From an uncultured delta proteobacterium (GTDB lineage: Bacteria > Myxococcota > Myxococcia > Myxococcales > 40CM-4-68-19), in assembly GCA_903911145.1 (NCBI GenBank), contig CAIWCD010000039.1, positions 181,576 through 245,575 on the forward strand: DNA of 64,000 nucleotides, read 5' to 3'. This document shows, one piece after another, positions 43,437 through 53,030 of this stretch. The stretch's first letter is position 1, and every line of letters starts with the position of its first letter. The notes under the pieces were generated by a model. That model was not told where the DNA came from and made no database searches. It was given only the letters and a program-made list of their open reading frames with translations. The position numbers and the translations under genes were made by a program.

Positions 43437-45167
43437 CTATCGCGGCGCGAGCTCGCGTGCGGCCTCGAACTCATCGCCCGGCGTCCATCGCTGCAGTTCG
43501 GGCGCATTGGCCGCGCGCAGACCGACAACCAGCTGCAGTTGCGCGTCCTCGACAGCGCCCGACAAGTCCCAATCGGCGCGATACTCGTCGGATACCTGGT
43601 GATAGTTCGTCGATATCCACGCATCGAGCTGCGTCTGGCCCCAGCCCGCGGGGCGATCTTGATATTCGGGGCCGCCGACGAGGGCCGCAACGGGCACTCC
43701 GACGGAGGCGAGCGCGAACTGATCGCTGCGATAGAACTGCCCCAGGTCGGGCGAGTGATCCGCGTGAATGGTCCGGTGCTGGGCCTGCGCGACGGCGCGT
43801 ACGATATCGTCGACCGAGGATTTGCCGAGACCGAGCACCGTGACGTCCTTGGTGCGGCCCCAGACATTAATCACGTCGAGGTTGATATCCGCGCTCATGC
43901 GACCGACCGGAAACGTCGGGTGGGCCGCGAACCAGCGAGCGCCGAGCAGGCCTTGCTCCTCGCCGGTGGTAAAGACGAATAGCATCGAGCGACGCGGAAC
44001 ATTCGCCGACGTGGCCGCGCGCGCGATTGATAACAGCGCGGCACAACCCGACGCATTATCGAGCGCGCCATTAAAAATTCCGTCGGTGGCCGGGGGAACA
44101 GGCGCGACCATTCCCAGATGGTCGTGGTGCGCCGTATAGACGACCGCCTCTCTGCGCAGCTTGGGATCATTGCCGGAAATCAGGCCGATCACATTGGTGC
44201 CCTGGATCTTCCGCCGCGCGATCGGCAGGACAAAGCTGGTATTCAACCCGAGTGCGGTCGCATGAAAGGTCTTTAATTGCGCCGCAGCCGTCAGCTTCTC
44301 GAGGCTCTGCCCACCGCGCGCAACCAATCGAGCCGCTGCGTCTGATTGAAGCCAACCGCGAAACTGCAGGCGCGCCTCATTGGTCTCCGGCGGCAGGTCG
44401 AGGCGCTGTGCGGTCGGGCCGGCGTTTCTCGCAAGCACGCGCCAGGGATATCCCGCCGATTCATCGGTATGGACGACCAGCGCTCCGAGTGCGCCGTGCG
44501 AGGCGGCATTGGAATACTTGTAATCCCACCGGCCATACCAGAGTCGGACGGTCTTGCCCGAGACTGCGCCCGCGAAGGGGGGATTAAAATTCAAGATGAC
44601 GACGATCTTCCCCTTCACGTCGACGTCCTTGTAATCGTCCCAATCGTATTGAGGCGCGGTAATGCCATAGCCGACGAAGACCAGTTCGGCCTTGTCGGCG
44701 GTGGCCCGATCGACATGGGCATCCGGGAAGAGAACGAGCTCGGCCTTCTCGCCATTCCTCGTCGAGAGAGAGAGCGGCGTGCTGGCGGCACTGCTCGGGA
44801 CCGCGCCCAGATTGAACGAGATCGATTCCGGCACCTGCGCGGTCAGCTCGACGATCGGCACGGGCTGGAAATAGGAGCGGCCTTCGGGCTTGTCTGCTGG
44901 AGCGCCCGGCTCGATGCCGAGCGCCTCAAGCTCCGAGGCGAGATACTTCGCGGCCATTGCATCACCGCGCGTGCCGGTCTCGCGCCCCTCAAAGAGATCG
45001 TCGGAGAGAAAGCGCAGGCGTGCCGCGATGGAGCCTGTGGTGATGCGCGCAGCAGTGACCTGCTCGGCGTGCGTGAGCGTCGGCGCGGTGGCGTCGCTCG
45101 CCGAGGGGGAACTGTCGGCGGCAAGCAGGGCCGCGACGAGCGCGCGGGCGCAGAGGAGAGCGAGCAT
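43437..45167 (-). CDS. M28-family zinc peptidase, secreted
   Basis: A 576-residue exported peptidase with a signal peptide (MLALLCARALVAALLAADSS). A PA-like insert (about 130-260) precedes the M28 aminopeptidase core: zinc ligands in AHHDHLG, NGALDNASGC, TTGEEQGLLG (catalytic Glu) and DINLDVINVWG, with a later His in ISTNYHQVSDEY. All expected ligands are visible, so it should be active. It lies 2 nt behind the sulfurtransferase gene; ATG 45167 is chosen. It belongs to the TTAA-rich block by codon use, unlike the neighbour upstream. Confidence 0.87.
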   Translation of the reverse strand: MLALLCARALVAALLAADSSPSASDATAPTLTHAEQVTAARITTGSIAARLRFLSDDLFEGRETGTRGDAMAAKYLASELEALGIEPGAPADKPEGRSYFQPVPIVELTAQVPESISFNLGAVPSSAASTPLSLSTRNGEKAELVLFPDAHVDRATADKAELVFVGYGITAPQYDWDDYKDVDVKGKIVVILNFNPPFAGAVSGKTVRLWYGRWDYKYSNAASHGALGALVVHTDESAGYPWRVLARNAGPTAQRLDLPPETNEARLQFRGWLQSDAAARLVARGGQSLEKLTAAAQLKTFHATALGLNTSFVLPIARRKIQGTNVIGLISGNDPKLRREAVVYTAHHDHLGMVAPVPPATDGIFNGALDNASGCAALLSIARAATSANVPRRSMLFVFTTGEEQGLLGARWFAAHPTFPVGRMSADINLDVINVWGRTKDVTVLGLGKSSVDDIVRAVAQAQHRTIHADHSPDLGQFYRSDQFALASVGVPVAALVGGPEYQDRPAGWGQTQLDAWISTNYHQVSDEYRADWDLSGAVEDAQLQLVVGLRAANAPELQRWTPGDEFEAARELAPR

Positions 45168-45169
45168 GT

Positions 45170-46063
45170 TCAAGCAGTCCGTTCGACGGGTGCGTCTGGC
45201 GTGCTGACCCAGTCGCTATAGGAGCCGGCGTAGAGGCGGGCGGGTGGGGCGTTGGCGAGAGTGAGCGCGACGAGAAGATGGCAGGCGGTGACGCCGCTGC
45301 CGCACGAGGCAATCACGTCACGCCCGCGCAGGCCGAGCCCGTCGAGGATCTCGCGAATCTCTCCCGCCGGCTTCCAGCGCGGGTCTGCGGCGCTTCGCAG
45401 AAATCTCGCGAAGGGAAGATTCACTGCTCCCGGGATGTGTCCCGCGACAGGATCGAGCGGCTCGACCTCACCGCGGTAACGCTCAGGGGCGCGAGCGTCG
45501 AGGAGGATCGGCGCACTCGATGGGGCTTGGTGTCGATTCGACACGAAGTCGGCGATGAAGGCGCGATCGACGAGCAGCGACGAATCGCGCACGAGCGCAC
45601 GGGGCGCGGTCGGGCGCACGCTCGGCGCGACGGTCTCGAGCGCAAGACCCGCTGCCGTCCAGGCCGCGAGGCCGCCGTCGAGGAGCGAGACGCGCGCGTG
45701 TCCGTGCAGGCGCAGCTGGAACCAGCCGCGCGCCGCGATCGCGCCGGAGCCGTCGTCGTAGATCACCACGTGCGTCTCTTCGTCGATGCCCAGGCGCGCG
45801 AGCGTCTGCGACAGGGCCTCGGGCGAGACCATCGGATGGCGTCCTCCGGGACCGCGCGGCTGCGCGTCGGAGAGATCGCGATCGAGTTCGAGCAGCAGCG
45901 CGCCGGGAATGTGGCCCGCGTCGTAGCGCTGCTGCGCGCTCATTCCGCTCGGCGACCAGCGCAGGTCGAGCAGCCGCAAACCCTTGCCCAGCGCGCCTTC
46001 CCGCGCGAGCCGCGACTGCAACGAAGGGACGTCGATGAGCGTCTGGGCTTCTGTGTTGTTCAA
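45170..46063 (-). CDS. sseA: 3-mercaptopyruvate/thiosulfate sulfurtransferase (double rhodanese)
   Basis: A 297-residue double-rhodanese enzyme that moves sulfane sulfur from 3-mercaptopyruvate to acceptors such as thioredoxin or cyanide. The N-terminal rhodanese has LLDLRWSPSG and DAGHIPGALLLELDRDLS; the C-terminal catalytic rhodanese has GHIPGAVNLPF and CGSGVTA, the loop typical of mercaptopyruvate sulfurtransferase. The frame is open far upstream, but TTG 46063 with GGAG 8 nt ahead gives the standard length. It is divergent from the receiver-HD-GYP gene with a 69-nt gap. Confidence 0.88.
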   Translation of the reverse strand: MNNTEAQTLIDVPSLQSRLAREGALGKGLRLLDLRWSPSGMSAQQRYDAGHIPGALLLELDRDLSDAQPRGPGGRHPMVSPEALSQTLARLGIDEETHVVIYDDGSGAIAARGWFQLRLHGHARVSLLDGGLAAWTAAGLALETVAPSVRPTAPRALVRDSSLLVDRAFIADFVSNRHQAPSSAPILLDARAPERYRGEVEPLDPVAGHIPGAVNLPFARFLRSAADPRWKPAGEIREILDGLGLRGRDVIASCGSGVTACHLLVALTLANAPPARLYAGSYSDWVSTPDAPVERTA

Positions 46064-46132
46064 GACAATCGCTCCGTCGAGCTTGCGCGAACCCACTGGG
46101 AGGGCAACAGTAGTCGAACTTTGGGTGAGACC

Positions 46133-47344
46133 TTGCCACTGGAGATTGAGCGCCTGCTCGTCGTTGACGACGAGGTGCCCATTCTGCACGCGCTGCAGCG
46201 CACGTTCGAGGCGGCCGGATTTGCCGTCACGGCCTGCAGCGATCCACACGAAGCACTCGAGACTCTCTCGAAGCAGGCGTTCAACGTCATCTCCGTCGAC
46301 TACTCGATGCCGGGCATGACGGGCGCGGAGTTTCTCTCGAGGGCGAAGCAGATCCAGCCGGACAGCGTGCGCATCCTGATCACGGCCGCGAACGACTTCA
46401 GCGCTGCGGTCGATGCGGTGAACAAGGGCGAGATCTTCCGCATCCTCGCCAAGCCGTGGAATCGCAGCGAGCTGCTCTCGTGCGTGCGGCAAGCGTTCGA
46501 TACGTTTGCGCTCAAGCTGCGCAATCGGCAGCTCGCGCAGCTCGTCCACAAGCAGAACAGCGAGCTCGCTGAGCTCAACCGCGGCCTCGAGCGGCAGGTG
46601 CAGGAGCGCACCTCGAACCTCCTCGATGGAATGGTCGCAGTGCTCGACTATCGCGACACCGAGACGCAGTGGCACTCGCGGCGCGTCTCGCGCTTCACCT
46701 GCCGCATCGCGCACGAGCTCGGCGTGACGGATCCGCGCGAGCTGCGCACGATCGAGATGGGCTCGCTGCTCCACGACATCGGCAAGATCGGTGTGCGCGA
46801 CGCGGTGCTGCTCAAGCCGGGCCCGCTCAATCCCGAGGAGTGGGTCGAGATGCGCGAGCATCCGCGCCTCGGCTGGGCGCTCCTGCAGCGCATCGAGTTT
46901 CTGCGCGACGCGAGCCAGATCGTGCTGCAGCACCAGGAGCGATTCGACGGCGGCGGATATCCCGCGAAGCTGTCGGGTGAGCAGATCGTCCTTGGCGCGC
47001 GCCTCTTCGCGGTCGCCGACACCTACGACGCCATCACCAGCGATCGCCCCTATCGCAAGGCGCAGCCGCACGAGGCCGCTGTGGCCGAGATCCGCCGCGT
47101 CGCTGGCACGCAGCTCGATCCCAACGTCGTCGAAGCATTCTGCCGACTGCCCGAGAGCGAGTGGATCGCGATCCGCGGAGAGGTCGAGCAGATCTCTCTG
47201 CTCGAGGCGCAGTGGGGCTGGACGCCGCCGTCGCGCGTCTTTGATGCGTTTCGCGAGGCGGCGATCAAGCAGCGCGCGGAGAAGAAGATCCCCTCGTCTC
47301 CCGCGGCGCCGACCGCGCACGACAGCGGGGCGCCGCAGGGCTAG
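46133..47344 (+). CDS. Two-component response regulator with HD-GYP output
   Basis: A 403-residue receiver-HD-GYP protein. The receiver has acidic DDE (12-14), phospho-acceptor Asp56 in SVDYSMPG, Thr84 in ITAAND and Lys107 in LAKPWN. A coiled-coil linker (LVHKQNSELAELNRGLERQV) leads to the HD-GYP domain with LLHDIGKIGVRD, LQHQERFDGGGYP and AVADTYDAITSDRPYR, all catalytic residues present. It should degrade c-di-GMP when phosphorylated by an unseen sensor kinase. TTG 46133, preceded by GGTGAG, fits the usual receiver start; another TTG lies at 46121. Confidence 0.87.
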   Translation: MPLEIERLLVVDDEVPILHALQRTFEAAGFAVTACSDPHEALETLSKQAFNVISVDYSMPGMTGAEFLSRAKQIQPDSVRILITAANDFSAAVDAVNKGEIFRILAKPWNRSELLSCVRQAFDTFALKLRNRQLAQLVHKQNSELAELNRGLERQVQERTSNLLDGMVAVLDYRDTETQWHSRRVSRFTCRIAHELGVTDPRELRTIEMGSLLHDIGKIGVRDAVLLKPGPLNPEEWVEMREHPRLGWALLQRIEFLRDASQIVLQHQERFDGGGYPAKLSGEQIVLGARLFAVADTYDAITSDRPYRKAQPHEAAVAEIRRVAGTQLDPNVVEAFCRLPESEWIAIRGEVEQISLLEAQWGWTPPSRVFDAFREAAIKQRAEKKIPSSPAAPTAHDSGAPQG

Positions 47345-47364
47345 CGGTTTTCTTCGCCCAGGCG

Positions 47365-49482
47365 TTGCATCCGTATGGCGCGTGCGCAACTGCGTTGCCA
47401 TACCCTCTCGCCTTGCGCACCCAGACCGCTGCCGCCGCTGATGCTGACGCGCGGTGGAAGCACGCCCGACAACTCGAGGCAGAGGTCGAGTTGCTGCTCG
47501 AGGCGCCGCTCCACGATGAAGAGAAGTGCGACTGGCTCCAGCCGATCACCGCGTGGCTCGCGAAGCGCAGCCGGGTGCTGCTTCCTGCTGAGTCGCAGCT
47601 CGAAGCGCGGTCCCCGGCCGCGCGGCTCTGGCTCTTCGTGCGGGTGCTCGAGCGCAACCCACACGCCGCCGCCCGGCTCGGCGCACTCGTTCGAATTCTC
47701 CTCGCGGAGACGAGCGCGCTGCATCTCTTCTGCGATGCGGGAATGGGCGGGCAGCAGTCGTTCGCCGGGGAGGTGATGGCTCGGATCTCCTCGCGCATCG
47801 TGCCCACAGCGTCAGACGACGCGCAGCTCGATGAGGTCGTGTCGCAGCTCTTCCCAGACAAGCGCACCGCTCACTGGCTGGTCATGCTGCCGGACGCGCT
47901 GCTGCACGAGCTCTGGCGGCTTCTCTTCGCGACCGGTCCGCACACGTCGAGCACGCCAGCCTGCGAGCCGTGGCACCTCTTGCGCGACGATCTGGTGGAT
48001 GCCGTCATCATCCTCGGCGGCCGGGTTTCGGCGCACGCGCTCGAGAACGACGTTCGCCTCCGCACCGGTCCGGCCGTGCTGCGCGAGTCTCCATTCTTCA
48101 CGCTCTCCCGCTCCTGCCGCGAGGCCGCTGAACTCTTTCGCTGCGGCGCGGATCTCTCGCTGCACGCGGAGAAACTGGCGCACGTGCAGAGCTCCCTCGT
48201 GCAAGCGCGCGCGCTGCTGGTGTGCGCGATGGAGCACCAGGAGGCGAATGGAGTCAGCGTCGATCTCGTGCACCGCCTCGAGAGAATGGGTCGCCAGCTC
48301 ACGCGCATCCAGCAGCTCCTGCAGCTGCTCGACGCGCCACCGCTCGAATCCGCCGCGCTCTCCCGCCGCCTCTTCGCGACACTCACCTCGCAGATGAGCG
48401 ACGATCGGAGCCTGCGCCACCTCGTGCAGTCGAGCGTCCAGCAGCTTGCGCGCAAGATCGTCGAGAGCGCCGGCGCGACCGGCGAGCACTACATCGCGGC
48501 GACGCCTCGAGAGTATCGAGCGATGCTGCGCTCGGCCGCCTGCGCGGGCCTGCTGACGAGCGTGACGACGCTGATCAAGTACAGCCTCGCCGACCTCCCC
48601 CTCCCTCCGTTCATTCTCGGCACGCTTAGCTCGCTGAACTATGCGGTGAGCTTTCTCTTCCTCTATTTTCTCGGCTGGACGCTCGCGACGAAGCAGCCCG
48701 CAGCCACGGCCGCGACGTTGGCGCGCGCGATGCGCCAACTCGACACCGATGAAGATCTTTCGCGCGTGGTCGAGCAGATCGCCTGCACGACGCGCTCGCA
48801 GATCGCGGCGATCGCCGGCAACCTCTGCACAGTCATTCCGGGCTGCGTTGCGCTCGACCTGCTCTGGAGCGCGCTGGCCGGGCACCACTTCTTCTCGTTG
48901 CCGCAAGCGGAGCACGCATTGCGCTCGCTGCATCCTGTTCGCTCGGGCCTCGTGATCTACGCGGCGCTGACGGGCGTGCTGCTCTGGGCCTCGAGCATCG
49001 CCGCGGGATGGTGCACCAACTGGGCGAACTATCGACGCGTCCCCGAGACCATCGCGCGCAGCCGCACGCTCCTGCGAATCTTCGGGCCCGCGCGGCGTGC
49101 GCGCCTCGCTGCCGCGTTCACGCGCAATCTCTCCGGCGTCAGCGGCAACATCGCGCTCGGCTTTCTGCTTGGCATGGCTCCATTCGTCGGCGCCTTCTTC
49201 GGCCTTCCCACGGAGATCCGCCACGTCACGCTCTCGACCGGTCTGGTGGCGCTCGCCGCGAGCGCGTTCGGCACACCGGGTGTCGCGCAGGCCGCGTTCT
49301 TCTGGGCGCTCCTCGGGATCGCCATCATCGGTGCGCTCAACTTCTTCGTCAGCTTCCGACTCGCGCTCTGGCTCGCGAGCCGCGCCTGTGCACTCGAGAG
49401 CGGTGCCATTTCAAGGCTGCGCCGCGCAGTCGCGGAGGCCTTCTGGAAATCTCCGCGTCGCTTCCTGCTGCCGCCCGCGTAG
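47365..49482 (+). CDS. PF10136-family membrane protein (annotated as site-specific recombinase)
   Basis: A 705-residue protein of the PF10136 family. Its first 450 residues are soluble and helical, followed by six or more membrane segments (e.g. LNYAVSFLFLYFLGWTLA, GLVIYAALTGVLLWASSIAA). The signature SGNIALGFLLGMAPFVGAFF, GLPTEIRHVTLSTG is present. The recombinase name goes back to an early Neisseria annotation; the multiple membrane segments argue against a soluble DNA recombinase. The start is uncertain: TTG 47365 gives the longest form, and TTG 47413 is a possible later start. No other mobile-element genes are near it. Confidence 0.75.
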   Translation: MHPYGACATALPYPLALRTQTAAAADADARWKHARQLEAEVELLLEAPLHDEEKCDWLQPITAWLAKRSRVLLPAESQLEARSPAARLWLFVRVLERNPHAAARLGALVRILLAETSALHLFCDAGMGGQQSFAGEVMARISSRIVPTASDDAQLDEVVSQLFPDKRTAHWLVMLPDALLHELWRLLFATGPHTSSTPACEPWHLLRDDLVDAVIILGGRVSAHALENDVRLRTGPAVLRESPFFTLSRSCREAAELFRCGADLSLHAEKLAHVQSSLVQARALLVCAMEHQEANGVSVDLVHRLERMGRQLTRIQQLLQLLDAPPLESAALSRRLFATLTSQMSDDRSLRHLVQSSVQQLARKIVESAGATGEHYIAATPREYRAMLRSAACAGLLTSVTTLIKYSLADLPLPPFILGTLSSLNYAVSFLFLYFLGWTLATKQPAATAATLARAMRQLDTDEDLSRVVEQIACTTRSQIAAIAGNLCTVIPGCVALDLLWSALAGHHFFSLPQAEHALRSLHPVRSGLVIYAALTGVLLWASSIAAGWCTNWANYRRVPETIARSRTLLRIFGPARRARLAAAFTRNLSGVSGNIALGFLLGMAPFVGAFFGLPTEIRHVTLSTGLVALAASAFGTPGVAQAAFFWALLGIAIIGALNFFVSFRLALWLASRACALESGAISRLRRAVAEAFWKSPRRFLLPPA

Positions 49483-49491
49483 CGACTCGGT

Positions 49492-50670
49492 CTACGGCGC
49501 GCGCAGGAAGTACGTCTTCAGATATTCCGTCTCGGGCACGCCGACGAGCGACGGGTGATCCGGCGAAGCGCCGCGTCTCTCGAGCAGCTGCAGCGGCCGC
49601 TTCGCTTCCTGCGCAGCCCAGCCGATGATCTCGTCGAAGATCTCGGGCGTGACCTTTCCGCTGCACGAGCAGGTGATGAAGAGACCGCCGGGCGAGAGCA
49701 GTCGCGCGCCGCGGTAGTTGATCTCCTTGTAGGCGCGCAGCGCGGCCTCGAGGCCATCGCGCCGCTTGGCGAACGCGGGCGGATCGAGCACCACCACGTC
49801 GAACCGCTGGCCCTCCTTATCGAGAGCGCGCAGCTGCTCGACAGCGTTGGCCGCGCGCGCTTCCACATTCGTGAGGCCATTGCGCTTGGCGTTCTCGCGG
49901 ATGCGCTCGACGGCAGATGCATCCTGATCGATCGCCAGCACCGACGTGCACTGCTTGGCGAGCTGCAGCGCGAAACCGCCGTGGTAGCTGAACGCATCGA
50001 GCGCGCGACCGCGCCCCAGGCGGCCCGCAAGCAGATGATTCTCGCGCTGGTCGAGATATCCGCCCGTCTTGTGATCGGCGAGCAGATCGACGGTCAGGTC
50101 GATCGCGCCCTCGTGATAGCGGACCTCGCCCGGCTCCTTGCCGACGAGCATTCCCTTCTTGCGCGGCAGACGCTCCCACTCGCGCGCAGAGCCGTCGTCG
50201 CGAAAGACGACGCTCTCGGCTCCGGTGATCTCGACGAGCATCTTCGCCAGCAGCGGCGCGCGCACGTCGGCCCACTCGGAGAGGTGCTGCACCGAGGCGA
50301 CCTTGCCGTAGAGATCGACGAAATATCCGGGGAGCAGATCGGCTTCGCCGTTGCAGACGCGCATCGCGTCCGCGCCAGGCATGGCGAAGCGGCGACGCTC
50401 ATAGGCAGCAGCGAGGCGCGAGCGCAGGAGCGCATCATCGAGCGGCTCGTCCTTGCGCGAGAGCACGCGCAGAGCGATCGGCGACTGCACGGCGAAGAAT
50501 CCCCGCGCGATGAAGTTGCCCCGCGCGTCGCAGATGCGGACCTCGTCGCCGGACTGCAGCGCGGGCGGCGACGAGACGAGATCGGCGCGGAAGATCCAGG
50601 GATGGCCAGTGCGGGCGCGGTTGGCACCTTGCGGGGAGACGGTCACGGATGGAGTGGTCACGGGCGGCAC
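49492..50670 (-). CDS. rlmI: Class I rRNA methyltransferase (RlmI/RlmK-like)
   Basis: A 392-residue enzyme of the RlmI family, which makes 5-methylcytosine in 23S rRNA. An N-terminal PUA domain (about 1-95: RTGHPWIFRADLVSSPP, RGFFAVQSPIALRVL) and a central EEHEE-like part precede the SAM domain with DLLADHKTGGYLDQRENHLL, LDAFSYHGGFALQLAK and VVLDPPAFAKRRDG. The Cys-containing FITCSCSGKVTPEIF matches the catalytic segment. It ends 10 nt from the PF10136 gene (convergent) and is divergent from the MoxR gene across a 248-nt gap in which I see no gene. Confidence 0.88.
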   Translation of the reverse strand: MPPVTTPSVTVSPQGANRARTGHPWIFRADLVSSPPALQSGDEVRICDARGNFIARGFFAVQSPIALRVLSRKDEPLDDALLRSRLAAAYERRRFAMPGADAMRVCNGEADLLPGYFVDLYGKVASVQHLSEWADVRAPLLAKMLVEITGAESVVFRDDGSAREWERLPRKKGMLVGKEPGEVRYHEGAIDLTVDLLADHKTGGYLDQRENHLLAGRLGRGRALDAFSYHGGFALQLAKQCTSVLAIDQDASAVERIRENAKRNGLTNVEARAANAVEQLRALDKEGQRFDVVVLDPPAFAKRRDGLEAALRAYKEINYRGARLLSPGGLFITCSCSGKVTPEIFDEIIGWAAQEAKRPLQLLERRGASPDHPSLVGVPETEYLKTYFLRAP

Positions 50671-50918
50671 AATCGCACGATGCGTCGGCGCGGCGGGATC
50701 GATCCTCGCTGCCGTGCTCGCTCCGAATTTCCCGCGAGGGGAAATCCTCCGCTGCGCGCGGCATCGAGGATCGCACTCCCGCCGCGCCTATGTGCCTCTG
50801 CGCGACGGTGCCTCCACAGAGCTGGACAAGAGGGGCGGGTGAATCGCGTAGGAGACAAGGCAACAGCACGAGTGCAGCTCTGCGAGCGATCTGGCGGAAT
50901 GCGCTTAGACTCGCCTTC

Positions 50919-51923
<1,005 letters not shown>

Positions 51924-51932
51924 CGTGCAGAG

Positions 51933-53030
51933 ATGGCGACGGAGTTGATCACAGAATCGCGCCAGCCCGCGCCCAGCAAGGTCGTGCGCGATCGACCGTG
52001 GCCGCGCTGGCCCGTCTTTGATCTCGCGAGGAGTCGTGAATCGGGGAAGACACCGTCGTGGCGCCGCAAGCTGACCTTCACGCGTCTGGGCCGCTGGTAT
52101 TGCGGCCTCACGGTCGGCATCGGCTTCGCGGCGGTCAACACAGGCAACAATCTTCTCTTCCTCGTGCTCGGCCTCCTGCTCGCGAGCATCGTCGTCTCGG
52201 GCGTGCTCTCGGAGAATGCAGTGCGGGACGTGCGCGTGACGCGCGTGCTTCCGCTCGCGGCTGCGGTGGGCGAGCCGGCGCTGATCGGTCTCTCCGTGGT
52301 GAACGGCAAGAAGCGGGCGCCGAGTTTCTCGCTCTCTGTGCGCGAGGCGAACGGCGAGGTGAGCGGCGAGGCGTTCCTGATCATGCTCGCGCCCGGAGCG
52401 CGCGAGGAGCTCTCGTACCGCTTCATGCCTGAGCGCAGAGGACGCCATCTCTTCGCGCGTCTCGAGGTGGCGACGCGCTCTCCGTTTGGTCTCTTCGAGA
52501 AGGCGCGCCCCTTCGATGCACCTGGCGAGTTGATCGTCTTTCCGCGCGCGGTCGAGCCACCCGAGTTGCCGGCGCGCGCACAGGGCAGCGAGGGCGAAGA
52601 GCCGCTCGCCCGCGCTGGGCTTGGGTTTGAGCTGCATGGCCTTCGCGAATACCGGCCCGGAGAAGATGCGCGCGCAATCCATTGGCGCTCGAGTGCGCGC
52701 GCGGGAAGGCTCCTCTCGATCGAGCGCGAAGAGGAGCGCAGGCGGCGGCTTTGCATCGTCTGCGATGCGCGCGGGGTCACGGGGATTGCGCTCGAGACGA
52801 TGCTCGAGAACGCCGCGGCGCTCTTCCAGCGCGCGCTCGATGAGGGCGCGCAGGTGTCGCTCGCGCTGCCCGGCGCAACGCTCCCGCCCGCCACAGGAGC
52901 CATCGCGCGGCGCTCGGGTCTGACGATGCTCGCGCTCTTCGAGGCGGCGCAGGGCCTGCCCGCGCCGGAGATCGGGCCGGGTCTGGAAATGATTGCTGTA
53001 CCAATGATTGCTGTACCAATCATCTCATGA
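51933..53030 (+). CDS. DUF58 domain membrane protein
   Basis: A 365-residue protein with two N-terminal membrane segments (GLTVGIGFAAVNTGNNLLFL, VLGLLLASIVVSGVL) and the DUF58 signature LREYRPGEDARAIHWRSSAR. It partners the MoxR ATPase directly upstream (9-nt gap). Odd: its last residues (EMIAVPMIAVPIIS) are encoded by two 15-bp dyad-repeat units, so the repeat forms the C-terminus and the stop, which overlaps the next gene (ATGA). Confidence 0.85.
   Translation: MATELITESRQPAPSKVVRDRPWPRWPVFDLARSRESGKTPSWRRKLTFTRLGRWYCGLTVGIGFAAVNTGNNLLFLVLGLLLASIVVSGVLSENAVRDVRVTRVLPLAAAVGEPALIGLSVVNGKKRAPSFSLSVREANGEVSGEAFLIMLAPGAREELSYRFMPERRGRHLFARLEVATRSPFGLFEKARPFDAPGELIVFPRAVEPPELPARAQGSEGEEPLARAGLGFELHGLREYRPGEDARAIHWRSSARAGRLLSIEREEERRRRLCIVCDARGVTGIALETMLENAAALFQRALDEGAQVSLALPGATLPPATGAIARRSGLTMLALFEAAQGLPAPEIGPGLEMIAVPMIAVPIIS
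52987..53028. repeat. Dyad-box repeat locus 7 (15-bp direct units in DUF58 3' end)
   Basis: Two identical 15-bp units ATGATTGCTGTACCA (52989-53003 and 53004-53018) are followed by ATCATCTCA. The box GCTGTACC replaces KGNRYNCM with the same 7+8 spacing, so it is a diverged member. It codes for IAVPM repeats at the end of the DUF58 protein. Confidence 0.65.

Noticed and set aside
46064..47401. Minus-strand extension of the sulfurtransferase frame by about 445 codons
   Set aside because: It is the shadow of the receiver-HD-GYP gene; the enzyme is full length from TTG 46063.
47365..49482. Active site-specific recombinase or mobile element
   Set aside because: The PF10136 protein is a multi-spanning membrane protein; no att-like repeats or mobile genes flank it.
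50671..50918. Possible small gene between rlmI and moxR
   Set aside because: Open frames there have no ribosome-binding site or codon bias like their neighbours; the gap is best read as divergent promoters.
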